Below are positions 45,012 through 53,634 of a stretch of 64,000 bases of DNA, in pieces; the stretch's first letter is position 1; each line of letters begins with the position of its first letter. This DNA is from Priestia filamentosa (lineage in GTDB: Bacteria > Bacillota > Bacilli > Bacillales > Bacillaceae_H). The stretch covers positions 124,001 to 188,000 of the forward strand of contig NZ_FXAJ01000005.1 in NCBI RefSeq assembly GCF_900177535.1, given 5' to 3'. A model generated the notes under the pieces. It was not told the DNA's origin. It made no database searches and saw nothing but the letters and a program-made list of their open reading frames with translations. The translations under genes were made by a program, and so were the position numbers.

Positions 45012-46310
45012 TTATCTCTCTTCTGTTAAATTAATTTTCTCAATATCACCAAGCACAAAGAGATAGAAAAGAAGCCCAATAAGCAACATAGCACCTGCTA
45101 CAAGAAAACTGGAGTCAAATGAGCCTGTGAGGTCAAAAAGATAACCTGTTAAAGCTGCTGCTATAATACCACCAAATAAGTTGTTCGCAAGGTTGACAAT
45201 TGAACTTAACAGTGCAGTTGTACCTGGAGGAGCTATTTCAGCAGAAATGGACCAGCCAACAGGAGCTGTAGCTGATATACCTGCTAATCCAATTGAAATA
45301 CACACAATAGAAACAATGGCACTACTTGTAAAAATAGAGCCTAGAAAAACAAAACCAAGCAACATCCCGCACAAAATAATTCGACGGTACACTTTAGCTG
45401 GTTCATACCCTTTTTTTACAAAGTAATCCACAAGCCATCCACCTACTAATATTCCTGAAATTGTTGAAATTAGCCATGGAATCGCTGTATAAAGCCCAGA
45501 AGACATCAGATCTAAATTAAACTCCTCTTTAAAAAAAGTAGGCATCCATGTTAAAAGCAAGTTGAACGTATAACCATATCCAGTGAAGCCAATCATCAGC
45601 CCCCATACTTTGCGATGACGAAACAGCTTACCTAATACCATCCTTGTCCCATAGGGCATTTTATCTTCAGTAATTGCATTGTACTTTTGAATATAGTTAA
45701 GTTCTTCCGAAGAGATTCGTTTATGGCGATTAGGCTGCTCATAGTACCACCAAAAAACTAAGGTAAATAAAACGTTAATAATTCCAATTGTAAGAAACGT
45801 TATTCGCCAATCAAATCTTGTAATCATAAAAGCTACAAAAGGAGCTCCAAGTACATTGGCGAACTTAGCAGCAGAGTCAAAAAAGGAATTGGCTAAGCTT
45901 CGCTCACTTGGTGGAAACCACATTGCCGTTGCTTTCGAGGCAGCTGGAAAAGCAGAGGCTCCTGTTAATCCGATTAGAAATCTTACTGTATACAATAAAA
46001 GTTTCCCTTGCAAGAAAGCCATCGTAATGGTTAACAAACTCCAAAATACCATACCAATTCTTGTCACCCAAGAGACACCGAACCGATCAAGAAGGCTTCC
46101 AACTGGAAGTTGCATCATAGTATATGAATACGTATAAATAGAGAATACAAGCCCAATCTCTGTAGCGCTTAAATGGAACGACTCTTGAATAGCTGGTGCT
46201 GCAACAGAAATGGCTACACGATCAAAATAGTTTAAAATAATTAAACTGCTTAAAAGCGAAGAAATTAGCCAGCGTGTACGACCAGGTCGTTCAATCTTAT
46301 CGACTCCCAT
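45012..46310 (-). CDS. MFS transporter, anion:cation symporter family
   Basis: A 432-residue, 12-helix major facilitator. The N-terminal signature NYFDRVAISVAAPAI and the loop GSLLDRFGVSW (motif A) place it in the ACS family, which carries organic anions such as glucarate, galactarate, tartrate and other hydroxy acids. The exact substrate is not known. The longest frame starts at 46358; the ATG at 46310 follows GGAGGTGA. It lies alone after swrC's terminator. It could be the missing transporter partner for the citS-citT-tctC sensor set, but there is no direct evidence. Confidence 0.85.
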   Translation of the reverse strand: MGVDKIERPGRTRWLISSLLSSLIILNYFDRVAISVAAPAIQESFHLSATEIGLVFSIYTYSYTMMQLPVGSLLDRFGVSWVTRIGMVFWSLLTITMAFLQGKLLLYTVRFLIGLTGASAFPAASKATAMWFPPSERSLANSFFDSAAKFANVLGAPFVAFMITRFDWRITFLTIGIINVLFTLVFWWYYEQPNRHKRISSEELNYIQKYNAITEDKMPYGTRMVLGKLFRHRKVWGLMIGFTGYGYTFNLLLTWMPTFFKEEFNLDLMSSGLYTAIPWLISTISGILVGGWLVDYFVKKGYEPAKVYRRIILCGMLLGFVFLGSIFTSSAIVSIVCISIGLAGISATAPVGWSISAEIAPPGTTALLSSIVNLANNLFGGIIAAALTGYLFDLTGSFDSSFLVAGAMLLIGLLFYLFVLGDIEKINLTEER

Positions 46311-46419
46311 ATTAACGTTCACCTCCTTCTTCTTAGAATGTTCTTTTTTAAAACACATGATTCTTTAAAATATTTGTGAAAACATTCACTCATCTGTAAA
46401 AAGGAGTGTAACATAAAAA

Positions 46420-46447
46420 AGCCTGTTCAAAAAAATTTGAACAGGCT
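46420..46447 (-). terminator. terminator of swrC
   Basis: A 12-bp perfect stem (46420-46431 with 46436-46447) and a T-run on the minus strand, 14 bases after the swrC stop. Confidence 0.9.
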
Positions 46448-46461
46448 CTCAATGCTATATT

Positions 46462-49400
46462 TTATTTTCTTCTTCTTCTCGTTAATTTCATTAATGCTTC
46501 ATAAACAATTGGAACAATTAGAAGAGTAATAAGTGTTGAACTTGTTAATCCTCCAATAACTGTAACAGCTAATCCTTTTGAAATAAGACCACTGCTTTCC
46601 ATTCCAAATGCCATTGGAATAAGAGCTCCAATTGTGGCAATAGCCGTCATTAAAATTGGACGAAGGCGGGTTGAAGCTGCTTCTAAAAGAGCTTCTCTTG
46701 TTGTAATGCCTTCTTTCTCTTTCTCAATAACTCGGTCAATTAACACAATTGCATTTGTTACAACAATTCCAATTAGCATGAGCATTCCAATCATCGCTGA
46801 TACACTAATTGTTTCGCCTGCAATAAAGAGACCAAGCAGACCACCAATAATAGTGAAAGGTAGAGAGAATAGAATAGCAAATGGCGCTAATCCTCCTCCA
46901 AATGTTAAGACGAGCACAAAATAAACAATCCCAATTGCAGCAAGCATAGCTAGCCCTAATTGTGTAAATGAATCGTTAATTTGCTCAGTAACACCACCCA
47001 TTTCAACACTTACGTTTTTCGGAAGATCTAACTTATCAACTTCTTTTTGGATAGCTGTAGACTCTGCTCCAACATCCTGACCTTTAAACTCTCCGCTTAC
47101 TGTTGCATACATTTTTCCGTCAAGCTTCGAAATAGTTGCTGGCGCTTTGCCTTCTTCAACTTCTACAACATCGCTTAGTGGAACTTCCTGACCTAATGGA
47201 GACGTGATAGTCTCTTCTTCAAGCTCATTTATTGAACTATAGTCTTGTTTATCTGTTTGAATATAAACATTAAGATCTTTTCCGTCCTTATTCAGGGTTG
47301 TTAAGACTGGGCGTTCCCCAAGCTGACTAAGCTTCATTCCAATTTGACCTGCGCTAAGTCCGCGTTTCGCTAGTTCTTCTTGGTTAGCTACAAGCGTATA
47401 TTGGTCGTTCTGTTCCGAAAGACTTGATTCTACTTTATCTAAATCTTTGCGATCATCCATAATATTTTGGACTTTTTCTGTGGCAGCTTGTAAATCCTCT
47501 GTGTTGTCTCCATAAACACGAAGTTCAATTGAGTTATTTCCCATCCCTGAAATATCAAGGGAATTCCACTCACCAATCGACTGCCCTTTATTTAAGTCTT
47601 TAACAATCTGCTCTTTTTCATCATTGAAATTTGGTGTATCCTCTTTATACTCCACATAGAAAAGTGCTTGATTTTGAGCACCTGGATCAAAAGGATTTCC
47701 ACCGCCAATAGAGTATTGAACAGTTTTAACATTCTTTTTATCTAAGAAATATTTCTCAGCATCTGCTGCCTCTTCTTTCACATCTTCTTCAAGCTCGCCT
47801 GGATTTGGGTTAAAGGTTACGTTAACCGTTTTAATTTCCTGCTCAGGCAAAAAGCTTGTGCCAACAAGTGGTGCTAAAAATAAGCTGGCAATAAGAATGA
47901 TGATAGAAAGACCTGAAACGATCCATTTATGATTAAGAGACCATTGAAGAACGCTCTTATAGAATGAAGATAAGCGTCCAGCATTTTCTTCATGATTTTT
48001 GCTTTTAACTCCTTTTTTAAATAGAGAATGAGCAAGCATCGGAACAATTGTAATCGCAATAATTAGTGAAGATAAAAGGGCGAATACAATTGTTAAAGCA
48101 AATGGTAAAAATAGCTCTCCAACAGGGCCTGTTACAGTGCCTAATGGTAAGAAAACGGCAATTGTAACAATTGTGGAAGAAAGAATTGGCTTAAACATCT
48201 CTTTTGTTGCTTCACGAATTAAATCTTTTCCTCTTAACTTCTCTTCTTTTAAAGCCATTCGTCTGTAGATATTTTCAATAACAACGATAGAATCATCCAC
48301 AACACGCCCGATAGCAACAGTCATAGCCCCAAGCGTCATAATGTTAAGTGAAATATCCATCTGTTTTAGGAAAATCATGGCCATTAAAAGTGACAGCGGA
48401 ATAGAGATAATTGAAATAATTGTTGAACGAATATCACGTAAAAACAGTAAGATAATGATTACAGCGAATAAGGCCCCAAATAACGCTTTCTCAATCATTG
48501 TTGAAACAGACTTATTAATCTCAACAGATTGATCAAGGGTTGTTGCAATCTTCAAACCGCTGTTATCTTCCTTAATATCTTTTAAAGCATCCATTACGGC
48601 ATTTGTTACGTCAACTGTGTTTCCTTCAGACGTTTTTACAACTTGCACACCAATAGAACGCTCACCGTTTGTTTTAGATAGTGATTCAGTTATTTCAGCT
48701 ACTTTAATATCTGCGATATCGCTTAACTTAACTGTTGGAATTCCTGAAGTAACTGACCCAGCAGTCATTTCACCTGAAGGAGCTGATTGAGATGGAGTAA
48801 CTGGAATCTCAAGGTTTTTTAAATCCTCAACAGTCTCAATGTTTCCGTCTAGTACAATTGTTTTTTCTTTCTCTTCCATATTGAAAGTGCCTAATGGGTA
48901 AGAGACTTTGGCTCCTTTAATGAGGTTTTCGACAGTTTCTTTATCTAAACCATATTCCTTTAATTTATCTTCTTTGTAAGTAAACTGAACTTCTTGCTTC
49001 TGCTCTCCAGCAGTTTCGATAGAGGAGACTCCTTCAACTCCTTCGAGTACAGGAACAATCTCTTCTTCTGTTAATGTTGTTAACTCTTCTACTGATTTCT
49101 TATCATCTGAAATACTTAAACTTAAAATTGGAAAGTCATCAATACTTTGCTGAGCAATTGATGGCTCTTCAATATTCTCGTCAAGATCAAGGTTGTTAAC
49201 AGCTTCCTTCGCTTCATCAAGAGCTTTGTCCATATCTTTATCAAATGCATATTGAACTTGAATAATAGACATGTTTTCCCTTGAAGAAGAACTTACTGTA
49301 TCAACCCCAGTTAAATTTGATACTGCTTGCTCAACGGGATCTGTTACTTTCTTTGAAACTTCTTCTGGTGAGGCTCCTGGGTATGTAGTTGTAATAGACA

Positions 49401-49536
49401 ACACAGGATTTGTAATACTTGGTATTGTCTCAAGCTTCATACTTGTGCCTGCATATAAGCCTGCAATTGTTACAAGAATGGTTAAAATCCATAAAGCAAA
49501 CTTATTTTTTAACGAAAAGTTAATAATGTGCTTCAT
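46462..49536 (-). CDS. swrC: RND-family multidrug/surfactant exporter (SwrC/AcrB type)
   Basis: A 1024-residue RND transporter with 12 hydrophobic segments and two large extracytoplasmic loops (about 30-330 and 560-850). The N-terminal TM1, PGASPEEVSKKVTDPVEQAV, the GAMTVAIGRVVDDSIVVIENIYR run and GMLMLIGIVVTNAIVLIDR are typical. The B. subtilis SwrC (YerP) exports surfactin and is needed for swarming. Its TetR neighbour YerO is also present here, which supports the name. The start has AAGGAATGAGCG-like spacing. It lies divergent from the TetR gene with three operator copies between them. Confidence 0.9.
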   Translation of the reverse strand: MKHIINFSLKNKFALWILTILVTIAGLYAGTSMKLETIPSITNPVLSITTTYPGASPEEVSKKVTDPVEQAVSNLTGVDTVSSSSRENMSIIQVQYAFDKDMDKALDEAKEAVNNLDLDENIEEPSIAQQSIDDFPILSLSISDDKKSVEELTTLTEEEIVPVLEGVEGVSSIETAGEQKQEVQFTYKEDKLKEYGLDKETVENLIKGAKVSYPLGTFNMEEKEKTIVLDGNIETVEDLKNLEIPVTPSQSAPSGEMTAGSVTSGIPTVKLSDIADIKVAEITESLSKTNGERSIGVQVVKTSEGNTVDVTNAVMDALKDIKEDNSGLKIATTLDQSVEINKSVSTMIEKALFGALFAVIIILLFLRDIRSTIISIISIPLSLLMAMIFLKQMDISLNIMTLGAMTVAIGRVVDDSIVVIENIYRRMALKEEKLRGKDLIREATKEMFKPILSSTIVTIAVFLPLGTVTGPVGELFLPFALTIVFALLSSLIIAITIVPMLAHSLFKKGVKSKNHEENAGRLSSFYKSVLQWSLNHKWIVSGLSIIILIASLFLAPLVGTSFLPEQEIKTVNVTFNPNPGELEEDVKEEAADAEKYFLDKKNVKTVQYSIGGGNPFDPGAQNQALFYVEYKEDTPNFNDEKEQIVKDLNKGQSIGEWNSLDISGMGNNSIELRVYGDNTEDLQAATEKVQNIMDDRKDLDKVESSLSEQNDQYTLVANQEELAKRGLSAGQIGMKLSQLGERPVLTTLNKDGKDLNVYIQTDKQDYSSINELEEETITSPLGQEVPLSDVVEVEEGKAPATISKLDGKMYATVSGEFKGQDVGAESTAIQKEVDKLDLPKNVSVEMGGVTEQINDSFTQLGLAMLAAIGIVYFVLVLTFGGGLAPFAILFSLPFTIIGGLLGLFIAGETISVSAMIGMLMLIGIVVTNAIVLIDRVIEKEKEGITTREALLEAASTRLRPILMTAIATIGALIPMAFGMESSGLISKGLAVTVIGGLTSSTLITLLIVPIVYEALMKLTRRRRK

Positions 49537-49588
49537 TTAAGGCGCTCATTCCTTCCCTTTTTCATTATACAAATGATTCTCTCTCTAA

Positions 49589-49602
49589 TGACTACATGGT
49601 CA
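49589..49602. promoter_or_regulatory. TGAC-N6-GTCA operator copy 1
   Basis: TGACTACATGGTCA, just downstream of the -10 box of the swrC promoter. It is one of three copies in the swrC/tetR intergenic region and is a likely TetR operator. Confidence 0.75.
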
Positions 49603-49612
49603 TTCCTTCAAA

Positions 49613-49641
49613 AGTATATAATTTACTGACCTTTGAGTCAA
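49613..49641 (-). promoter_or_regulatory. SigA promoter of swrC
   Basis: TTGACT (49641-49636), 17-base spacer, TATACT (49618-49613) on the minus strand. Operator copy 2 covers the -35 and copy 1 lies just beyond the start region. Confidence 0.88.
49627..49640. promoter_or_regulatory. TGAC-N6-GTCA operator copy 2
   Basis: TGACCTTTGAGTCA overlaps the -35 box of the swrC promoter. Its outer bases match those of copy 3, read in the opposite orientation. Confidence 0.8.
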
Positions 49642-49706
49642 TTATAATCCTCTTAACTCTTTCTTAATTCATAAACCTTACTTATCAAGAATATGATGTT
49701 GTCCTC

Positions 49707-49735
49707 TTTACATCACTATTAACGTAACGTAATAT
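49707..49735 (+). promoter_or_regulatory. SigA promoter of the tetR gene
   Basis: TTTACA (49707-49712), 17-base spacer, TAATAT (49730-49735), about 60 bases before the ATG at 49794. Confidence 0.7.
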
Positions 49736-49761
49736 AATAGGAAGGAAAATTGCTTGGCCAT

Positions 49762-49775
49762 TGACTCTTTGGTCA
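49762..49775. promoter_or_regulatory. TGAC-N6-GTCA operator copy 3
   Basis: TGACTCTTTGGTCA lies between the tetR promoter and its ribosome site, suited to autorepression. Confidence 0.8.
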
Positions 49776-49793
49776 AAACAGGGAGTTGTATAC

Positions 49794-50672
49794 ATGAACG
49801 AGAAAAAACTAAAAATTATCCAAGAAGCAAGCATGCTTTTTGCGGAAAAAGGATTTCATTCAACTTCTGTCCAGGAAATTGCAGAGAAGAGTGGAATCTC
49901 TAAAGGTGCTTTTTATTTATATTTTCAATCAAAAGAAGAACTTGTTACTTCTCTTATTGATTACTATATAAACCAGTTAGAACAGTCTTTAGAATCTCTT
50001 GAATCAGGAGACCTCCCCCCTAAGGACAAGCTTATTAGTCAAATTAAATTTCAATATGAGTTTGTCCATCAAAACAAACAACTAATTATAGGTCAATTTG
50101 ATCAATTGATGATGTTTGGTGAGGATATGAAAGACCGTATTTACTCTTTTAAAACACGCCTCTTTCACTGGGTGGAGAGCCTTTTATATGAGATTTACGG
50201 TGAGAGCATCCATCTTCTTGTTTATGATATTTATTACTTGCTAGAAGGTATCCAAAGCTCCTACTATCGCTTAATTTTCATTGAAGATTTTTCAATAGAC
50301 TCAGACCGGTTATCCAACTTTATATTCGATAGAATTGATGACATTGTTCAAGCTATGATTGAGAAAAACATCGAACCACTAATCGAGGAAGATACTCTTC
50401 ATCAAGTGTTTGATCGTATCCGCGCTCGCAAAAAGGAACGAATCTTTCCACTTTTGTCAGCAATTGAACATGAAATCAAAGCACTAGATGCCTCTCCTAA
50501 AACTAAGAGTCATCTACTAGAGATTGTGAACTACCTTACTGAAGAAGCTAAAAATGATGAAATCAAAGGAGTTATCTTCAAAGGAATGCTTGCAAACTTC
50601 ACAGATTATGATTCCCTTCGCCCTTACTGCGAGAAGCTTGCGAGAGAACTTGATATTGAGCTTTTAATGTAA
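49794..50672 (+). CDS. yerO: TetR-family repressor (YerO-like) of swrC
   Basis: A 292-residue TetR regulator. The N-terminal HTH (about 1-48, KIIQEASMLFAEKGFHSTSVQEIAEKSGISKGAFYLYFQSKEEL in outline) is normal, but the protein is about 100 residues longer than most TetR members because of an extended C-terminal domain. B. subtilis YerO has a similar size and represses the yerP (swrC) gene. The longest frame starts at 49761; the ATG at 49794 follows AGGGAG. It is divergent from swrC with three shared TGAC-N6-GTCA sites. Confidence 0.88.
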   Translation: MNEKKLKIIQEASMLFAEKGFHSTSVQEIAEKSGISKGAFYLYFQSKEELVTSLIDYYINQLEQSLESLESGDLPPKDKLISQIKFQYEFVHQNKQLIIGQFDQLMMFGEDMKDRIYSFKTRLFHWVESLLYEIYGESIHLLVYDIYYLLEGIQSSYYRLIFIEDFSIDSDRLSNFIFDRIDDIVQAMIEKNIEPLIEEDTLHQVFDRIRARKKERIFPLLSAIEHEIKALDASPKTKSHLLEIVNYLTEEAKNDEIKGVIFKGMLANFTDYDSLRPYCEKLARELDIELLM

Positions 50673-50703
50673 AAAAGACCAATCATAATAGATTGGTCTT
50701 TTT
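50672..50703. terminator. bidirectional terminator between tetR and minJ
   Basis: A 13-bp perfect stem (50672-50684 with 50691-50703) with a 6-base loop and T/A runs on both sides. Confidence 0.93.
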
Positions 50704-51879
50704 TTATCCTACAGATGTTTCGTGGTCTTCAACAAACAGGATGCCTAGCTCATGATGCTCTCCATCATACAAAGCTCGCTGAACAAGGCGTATTTCATTA
50801 TTGAGATCAAGCACTTCTAATTTACAGAGCGCTCGATTTTTTTGCAACGCTTGATAGAAGTCTTGTTCTCCTGCAATGTCTTCTCCATTCACCCTTATAA
50901 TAACCTCGCCAACTTTAATTCCCATGGCGTCTGCAGGTGATTTTGGTAGCACACCAAGAACAATGCTTCCATTTTTCCGCTGTGTAAAAAAGAACGGAAG
51001 ACGTGCATCTTCCAAGCGTTGAGAAATGCTAATCCACTCTCGGCCAATAATAGCAACGAGAACAATGAAAACAGTGAAGACTGGAAAGAAGCTAGCAGGA
51101 ATAGCAAGGACGGCTGTCACAATCCCTAAGCCTAGTACTCGTTTTCCTGTAAACTCTACTGATTGCTTTGGATGCATCGCTTTCATTCGTTGGAAGAATC
51201 CAATGCTAAATGGAACAAAGAAAAAGTAGAATTCCTGTCCGTTAATGTTAAGAAGCGGCCACCAAGAAAATGGAGCACTAAATCCTTCACTAGGGATAAG
51301 CAAAAATAAAGGCACAAGCCAAAGACGCTGGGATATATGAGACCCAACTGGAAGACCTCGTTTGCTTTTAAAAATTTCAGGCGACGTTGCCCGACTTCCA
51401 TATCTCCAAATCAGATAACCTTCTGCAAGCACAAGAAGGGCAAGCAAGATTGCAAGAGAAGAAAGGTTTGTCTCTCCTGCTTCGCGCATCCATCTTGTAA
51501 ACGTATTATTCCCAGCTTCTTTTGGTAAAAATAAAGAAACGATAACAGCTAGTCCAATAATAGATGAAGGAGTAAGCCATCTAAACGTCCACGGTCCGCT
51601 GAGTATAAATGTTAGCACTCCGATAAGTACAATCATCCCAATAGGAACGACTACACCGACTGTTATTGTAATAATAGAAAGAAGCAATCCGAGTGCAAGC
51701 CCTGGCCAAAATAAGAAACGCAGTTCATAAATAAAATCAAAAACCCGAATACGAAAATGCTTCCGTTCTCTTTTCACACGAGCCAACCCAATAAAATATG
51801 TTACTAAAATCGCAATATATGTAAGTGGATGAAGAAACAGACGACAAAGCCCAAGCAAAATCTCTTGAAGTATTTCCAC
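50704..51879 (-). CDS. minJ: division topological determinant MinJ (PDZ membrane protein)
   Basis: A 391-residue membrane protein with about seven hydrophobic segments in residues 1-280 and a C-terminal PDZ domain (about 300-375, GVLPKSPADAMGIKVGEVIIRVNGEDI). MinJ bridges DivIVA and MinD in Bacillus and prevents polar division. The length is close to that of B. subtilis MinJ. It is followed on the strand order by ctpB as in B. subtilis, but swrA, which lies between them in that species, is absent here. The start has GGGGGAAAGAACG-type spacing. Confidence 0.88.
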   Translation of the reverse strand: MEILQEILLGLCRLFLHPLTYIAILVTYFIGLARVKRERKHFRIRVFDFIYELRFLFWPGLALGLLLSIITITVGVVVPIGMIVLIGVLTFILSGPWTFRWLTPSSIIGLAVIVSLFLPKEAGNNTFTRWMREAGETNLSSLAILLALLVLAEGYLIWRYGSRATSPEIFKSKRGLPVGSHISQRLWLVPLFLLIPSEGFSAPFSWWPLLNINGQEFYFFFVPFSIGFFQRMKAMHPKQSVEFTGKRVLGLGIVTAVLAIPASFFPVFTVFIVLVAIIGREWISISQRLEDARLPFFFTQRKNGSIVLGVLPKSPADAMGIKVGEVIIRVNGEDIAGEQDFYQALQKNRALCKLEVLDLNNEIRLVQRALYDGEHHELGILFVEDHETSVG

Positions 51880-51992
51880 GTTCTTTCCCCCCTTTTCTTT
51901 CTCTTTTTCAACTAACTAGCACACTTTCTTTTATTTTAGCAAAAATCCACTCTCCTGACATAGTAAGAGCCGTTTTTTATGTGACAAAATAA

Positions 51993-52026
51993 AAAAACCC
52001 TCTGTTTTATAAAACAGAGGGTTTTT
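51993..52026 (-). terminator. terminator of ctpB
   Basis: A 16-base perfect inverted repeat (51993-52008 with 52011-52026) with A and T flanks. It lies at the ctpB stop. Confidence 0.9.
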
Positions 52027-52027
52027 C

Positions 52028-53479
52028 TTATTCAGCTACTTCTTTTAAGGCAGCTTGAAGCTGTTTGTCACTCTGATGAGAATCAATCTTTTCAAGAAGT
52101 CTTGTTTGAATGAGGGAAGCTGTGTTTTCATCAACTTCACCTGTTTGTTTCACATCATTTTTTCCTTGAAATTCTTTGACTGCTTTCTCTGTTTGTTCAC
52201 TAAAGTAACCATCTTCACGACCAGGATCAAATCCAAGTCCTTTCAACATCACTTGCGTATTCTTCACTTGAGAACCGTTAGAATCTTTTTTTAACGTTTC
52301 TTCAATTTGAATTGGACTTGCATAATAATACTCTGGTTGCTCTACTTTAATTGTTGGCTGAATTCCTTTCTCATGAATCCAGTTACCATCTGGTGTGAGC
52401 CATTTGTGTGTTGTCATCTTTAAGTTACTTCCATCTTCAAGCGGCAATGCCTGTTGAACGGTTCCTTTACCAAAGGACTTTTCACCAACAAGTGGATATC
52501 CTCCAGCTTCTTTTAAAGCCCCTGCTAAAATTTCAGAAGCAGAAGCACTTCCTCTATCAATAAGCACGGAGATTGGATAATCTTTTTTCTCTCCATTTTT
52601 GGAGTAGACCCCTTCTTTTTCTCCATTCCGTTGTTCAATTTGAACGTATGGCTTATCTTTTGTAACAAGTCCATCTAGAATCTTTTCGACACTTTCTAAG
52701 TAACCACCAGGGTTACCTCTTACATCAATTACAAGCCCCTCAATTCCTTTTTTCTCAAGTTTCTTTAGATTACTATTAAATTCATCTGCTGTATTTTCAG
52801 AGAATGAGGTAATTTCCAAATACCCAATTTTCTTTCCGTTTTCTTCTTTCAATGAAGAATATACTGTTTCAATTGGAATATCGTCACGAACTACTTTGAA
52901 TGTTAGCGGCTCTTTCACGCCTGGGCGCTGCACTTGAATGTTGACTGTTGAGCCTTTTTTGCCCCGAATTTTCAAAACAGCTTGTGAAAGATCAAGCCCC
53001 TCAACGCTTTTTCCGTTGATTTGCAAAATCTGATCGTTTGCTTTAATCCCAGCCTTTTCAGCTGGTGAGCCTTTAAATGGAGAAACAATCGTCACTTTTT
53101 CGTTTACCATACTCACTTCTGCCCCAATTCCTTGGAAAGACGAATCAAGTGATTGTGTAAACTGCTCTGCCGTTTTTTTATCCATATAAGTAGAATATGG
53201 ATCATCAAGAGACTTTACCATACCGTCGATAGCCCCTTCAAGCAGCTTGTCTTCATCAACGTCTTTATAATACTTCTCAGAAAGCGTGTTGTACACTTTC
53301 TCAATCTTTTCAAATTCTGCTTTTGTTGAAGCTGATTCTTGTCCACTATCTGATATGCTAGCTACTGATAAGCTACTGTTTCCATCATTGAAAAACTGAA
53401 GGCCTGCATAAGTACCAGCTCCTCCTGCTATCAAACACAAAATCATTAGGAAGACAATGAATATGCGATTGTTTTTCAA
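52028..53479 (-). CDS. ctpB: carboxy-terminal processing peptidase CtpB (S41)
   Basis: A 483-residue exported S41 peptidase. An N-terminal hydrophobic signal/anchor (about 5-28), a PDZ domain (about 95-180, SPAEKAGIKANDQILQINGK), the Ser/Lys catalytic pair in DRGSASASEILAGAL and GEKSFGKGTVQ, and a C-terminal peptidoglycan-binding domain (about 385-460) appear in order. In B. subtilis CtpB is made in the forespore and cleaves SpoIVFA. A SigG-like promoter is visible upstream. The start is a TTG at 53479 after GAGGAGG. Confidence 0.94.
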   Translation of the reverse strand: MKNNRIFIVFLMILCLIAGGAGTYAGLQFFNDGNSSLSVASISDSGQESASTKAEFEKIEKVYNTLSEKYYKDVDEDKLLEGAIDGMVKSLDDPYSTYMDKKTAEQFTQSLDSSFQGIGAEVSMVNEKVTIVSPFKGSPAEKAGIKANDQILQINGKSVEGLDLSQAVLKIRGKKGSTVNIQVQRPGVKEPLTFKVVRDDIPIETVYSSLKEENGKKIGYLEITSFSENTADEFNSNLKKLEKKGIEGLVIDVRGNPGGYLESVEKILDGLVTKDKPYVQIEQRNGEKEGVYSKNGEKKDYPISVLIDRGSASASEILAGALKEAGGYPLVGEKSFGKGTVQQALPLEDGSNLKMTTHKWLTPDGNWIHEKGIQPTIKVEQPEYYYASPIQIEETLKKDSNGSQVKNTQVMLKGLGFDPGREDGYFSEQTEKAVKEFQGKNDVKQTGEVDENTASLIQTRLLEKIDSHQSDKQLQAALKEVAE

Positions 53480-53512
53480 AATTTATTCCTCCTCAAAACA
53501 TACATCTTCTTT

Positions 53513-53541
53513 TAGTATGCCATATTTTATGGAAACTATGT
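53513..53541 (-). promoter_or_regulatory. possible SigG (forespore) promoter of ctpB
   Basis: Minus strand ACATA (53541-53537), 17-base spacer, CATACTA (53519-53513). The -10 matches the SigG pattern CATNNTA and the -35 differs from GHATR only at the first base. B. subtilis ctpB is SigG-dependent. Confidence 0.5.
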
Positions 53542-53558
53542 ACCTTTTCATATGTAAG

Positions 53559-53595
53559 AAAAGACATCACACCGTCAATTCGTGTGATGTCTTTT
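53559..53595 (-). terminator. terminator after the EnvC-like gene
   Basis: A 14-bp perfect stem (53559-53572 with 53582-53595). The T-tail on the minus strand is short, so termination may be partial. Confidence 0.7.
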
Positions 53596-53634
53596 AAAAA
53601 GTATATGAAAATAAAATAGGCTTTATACTTCTTC

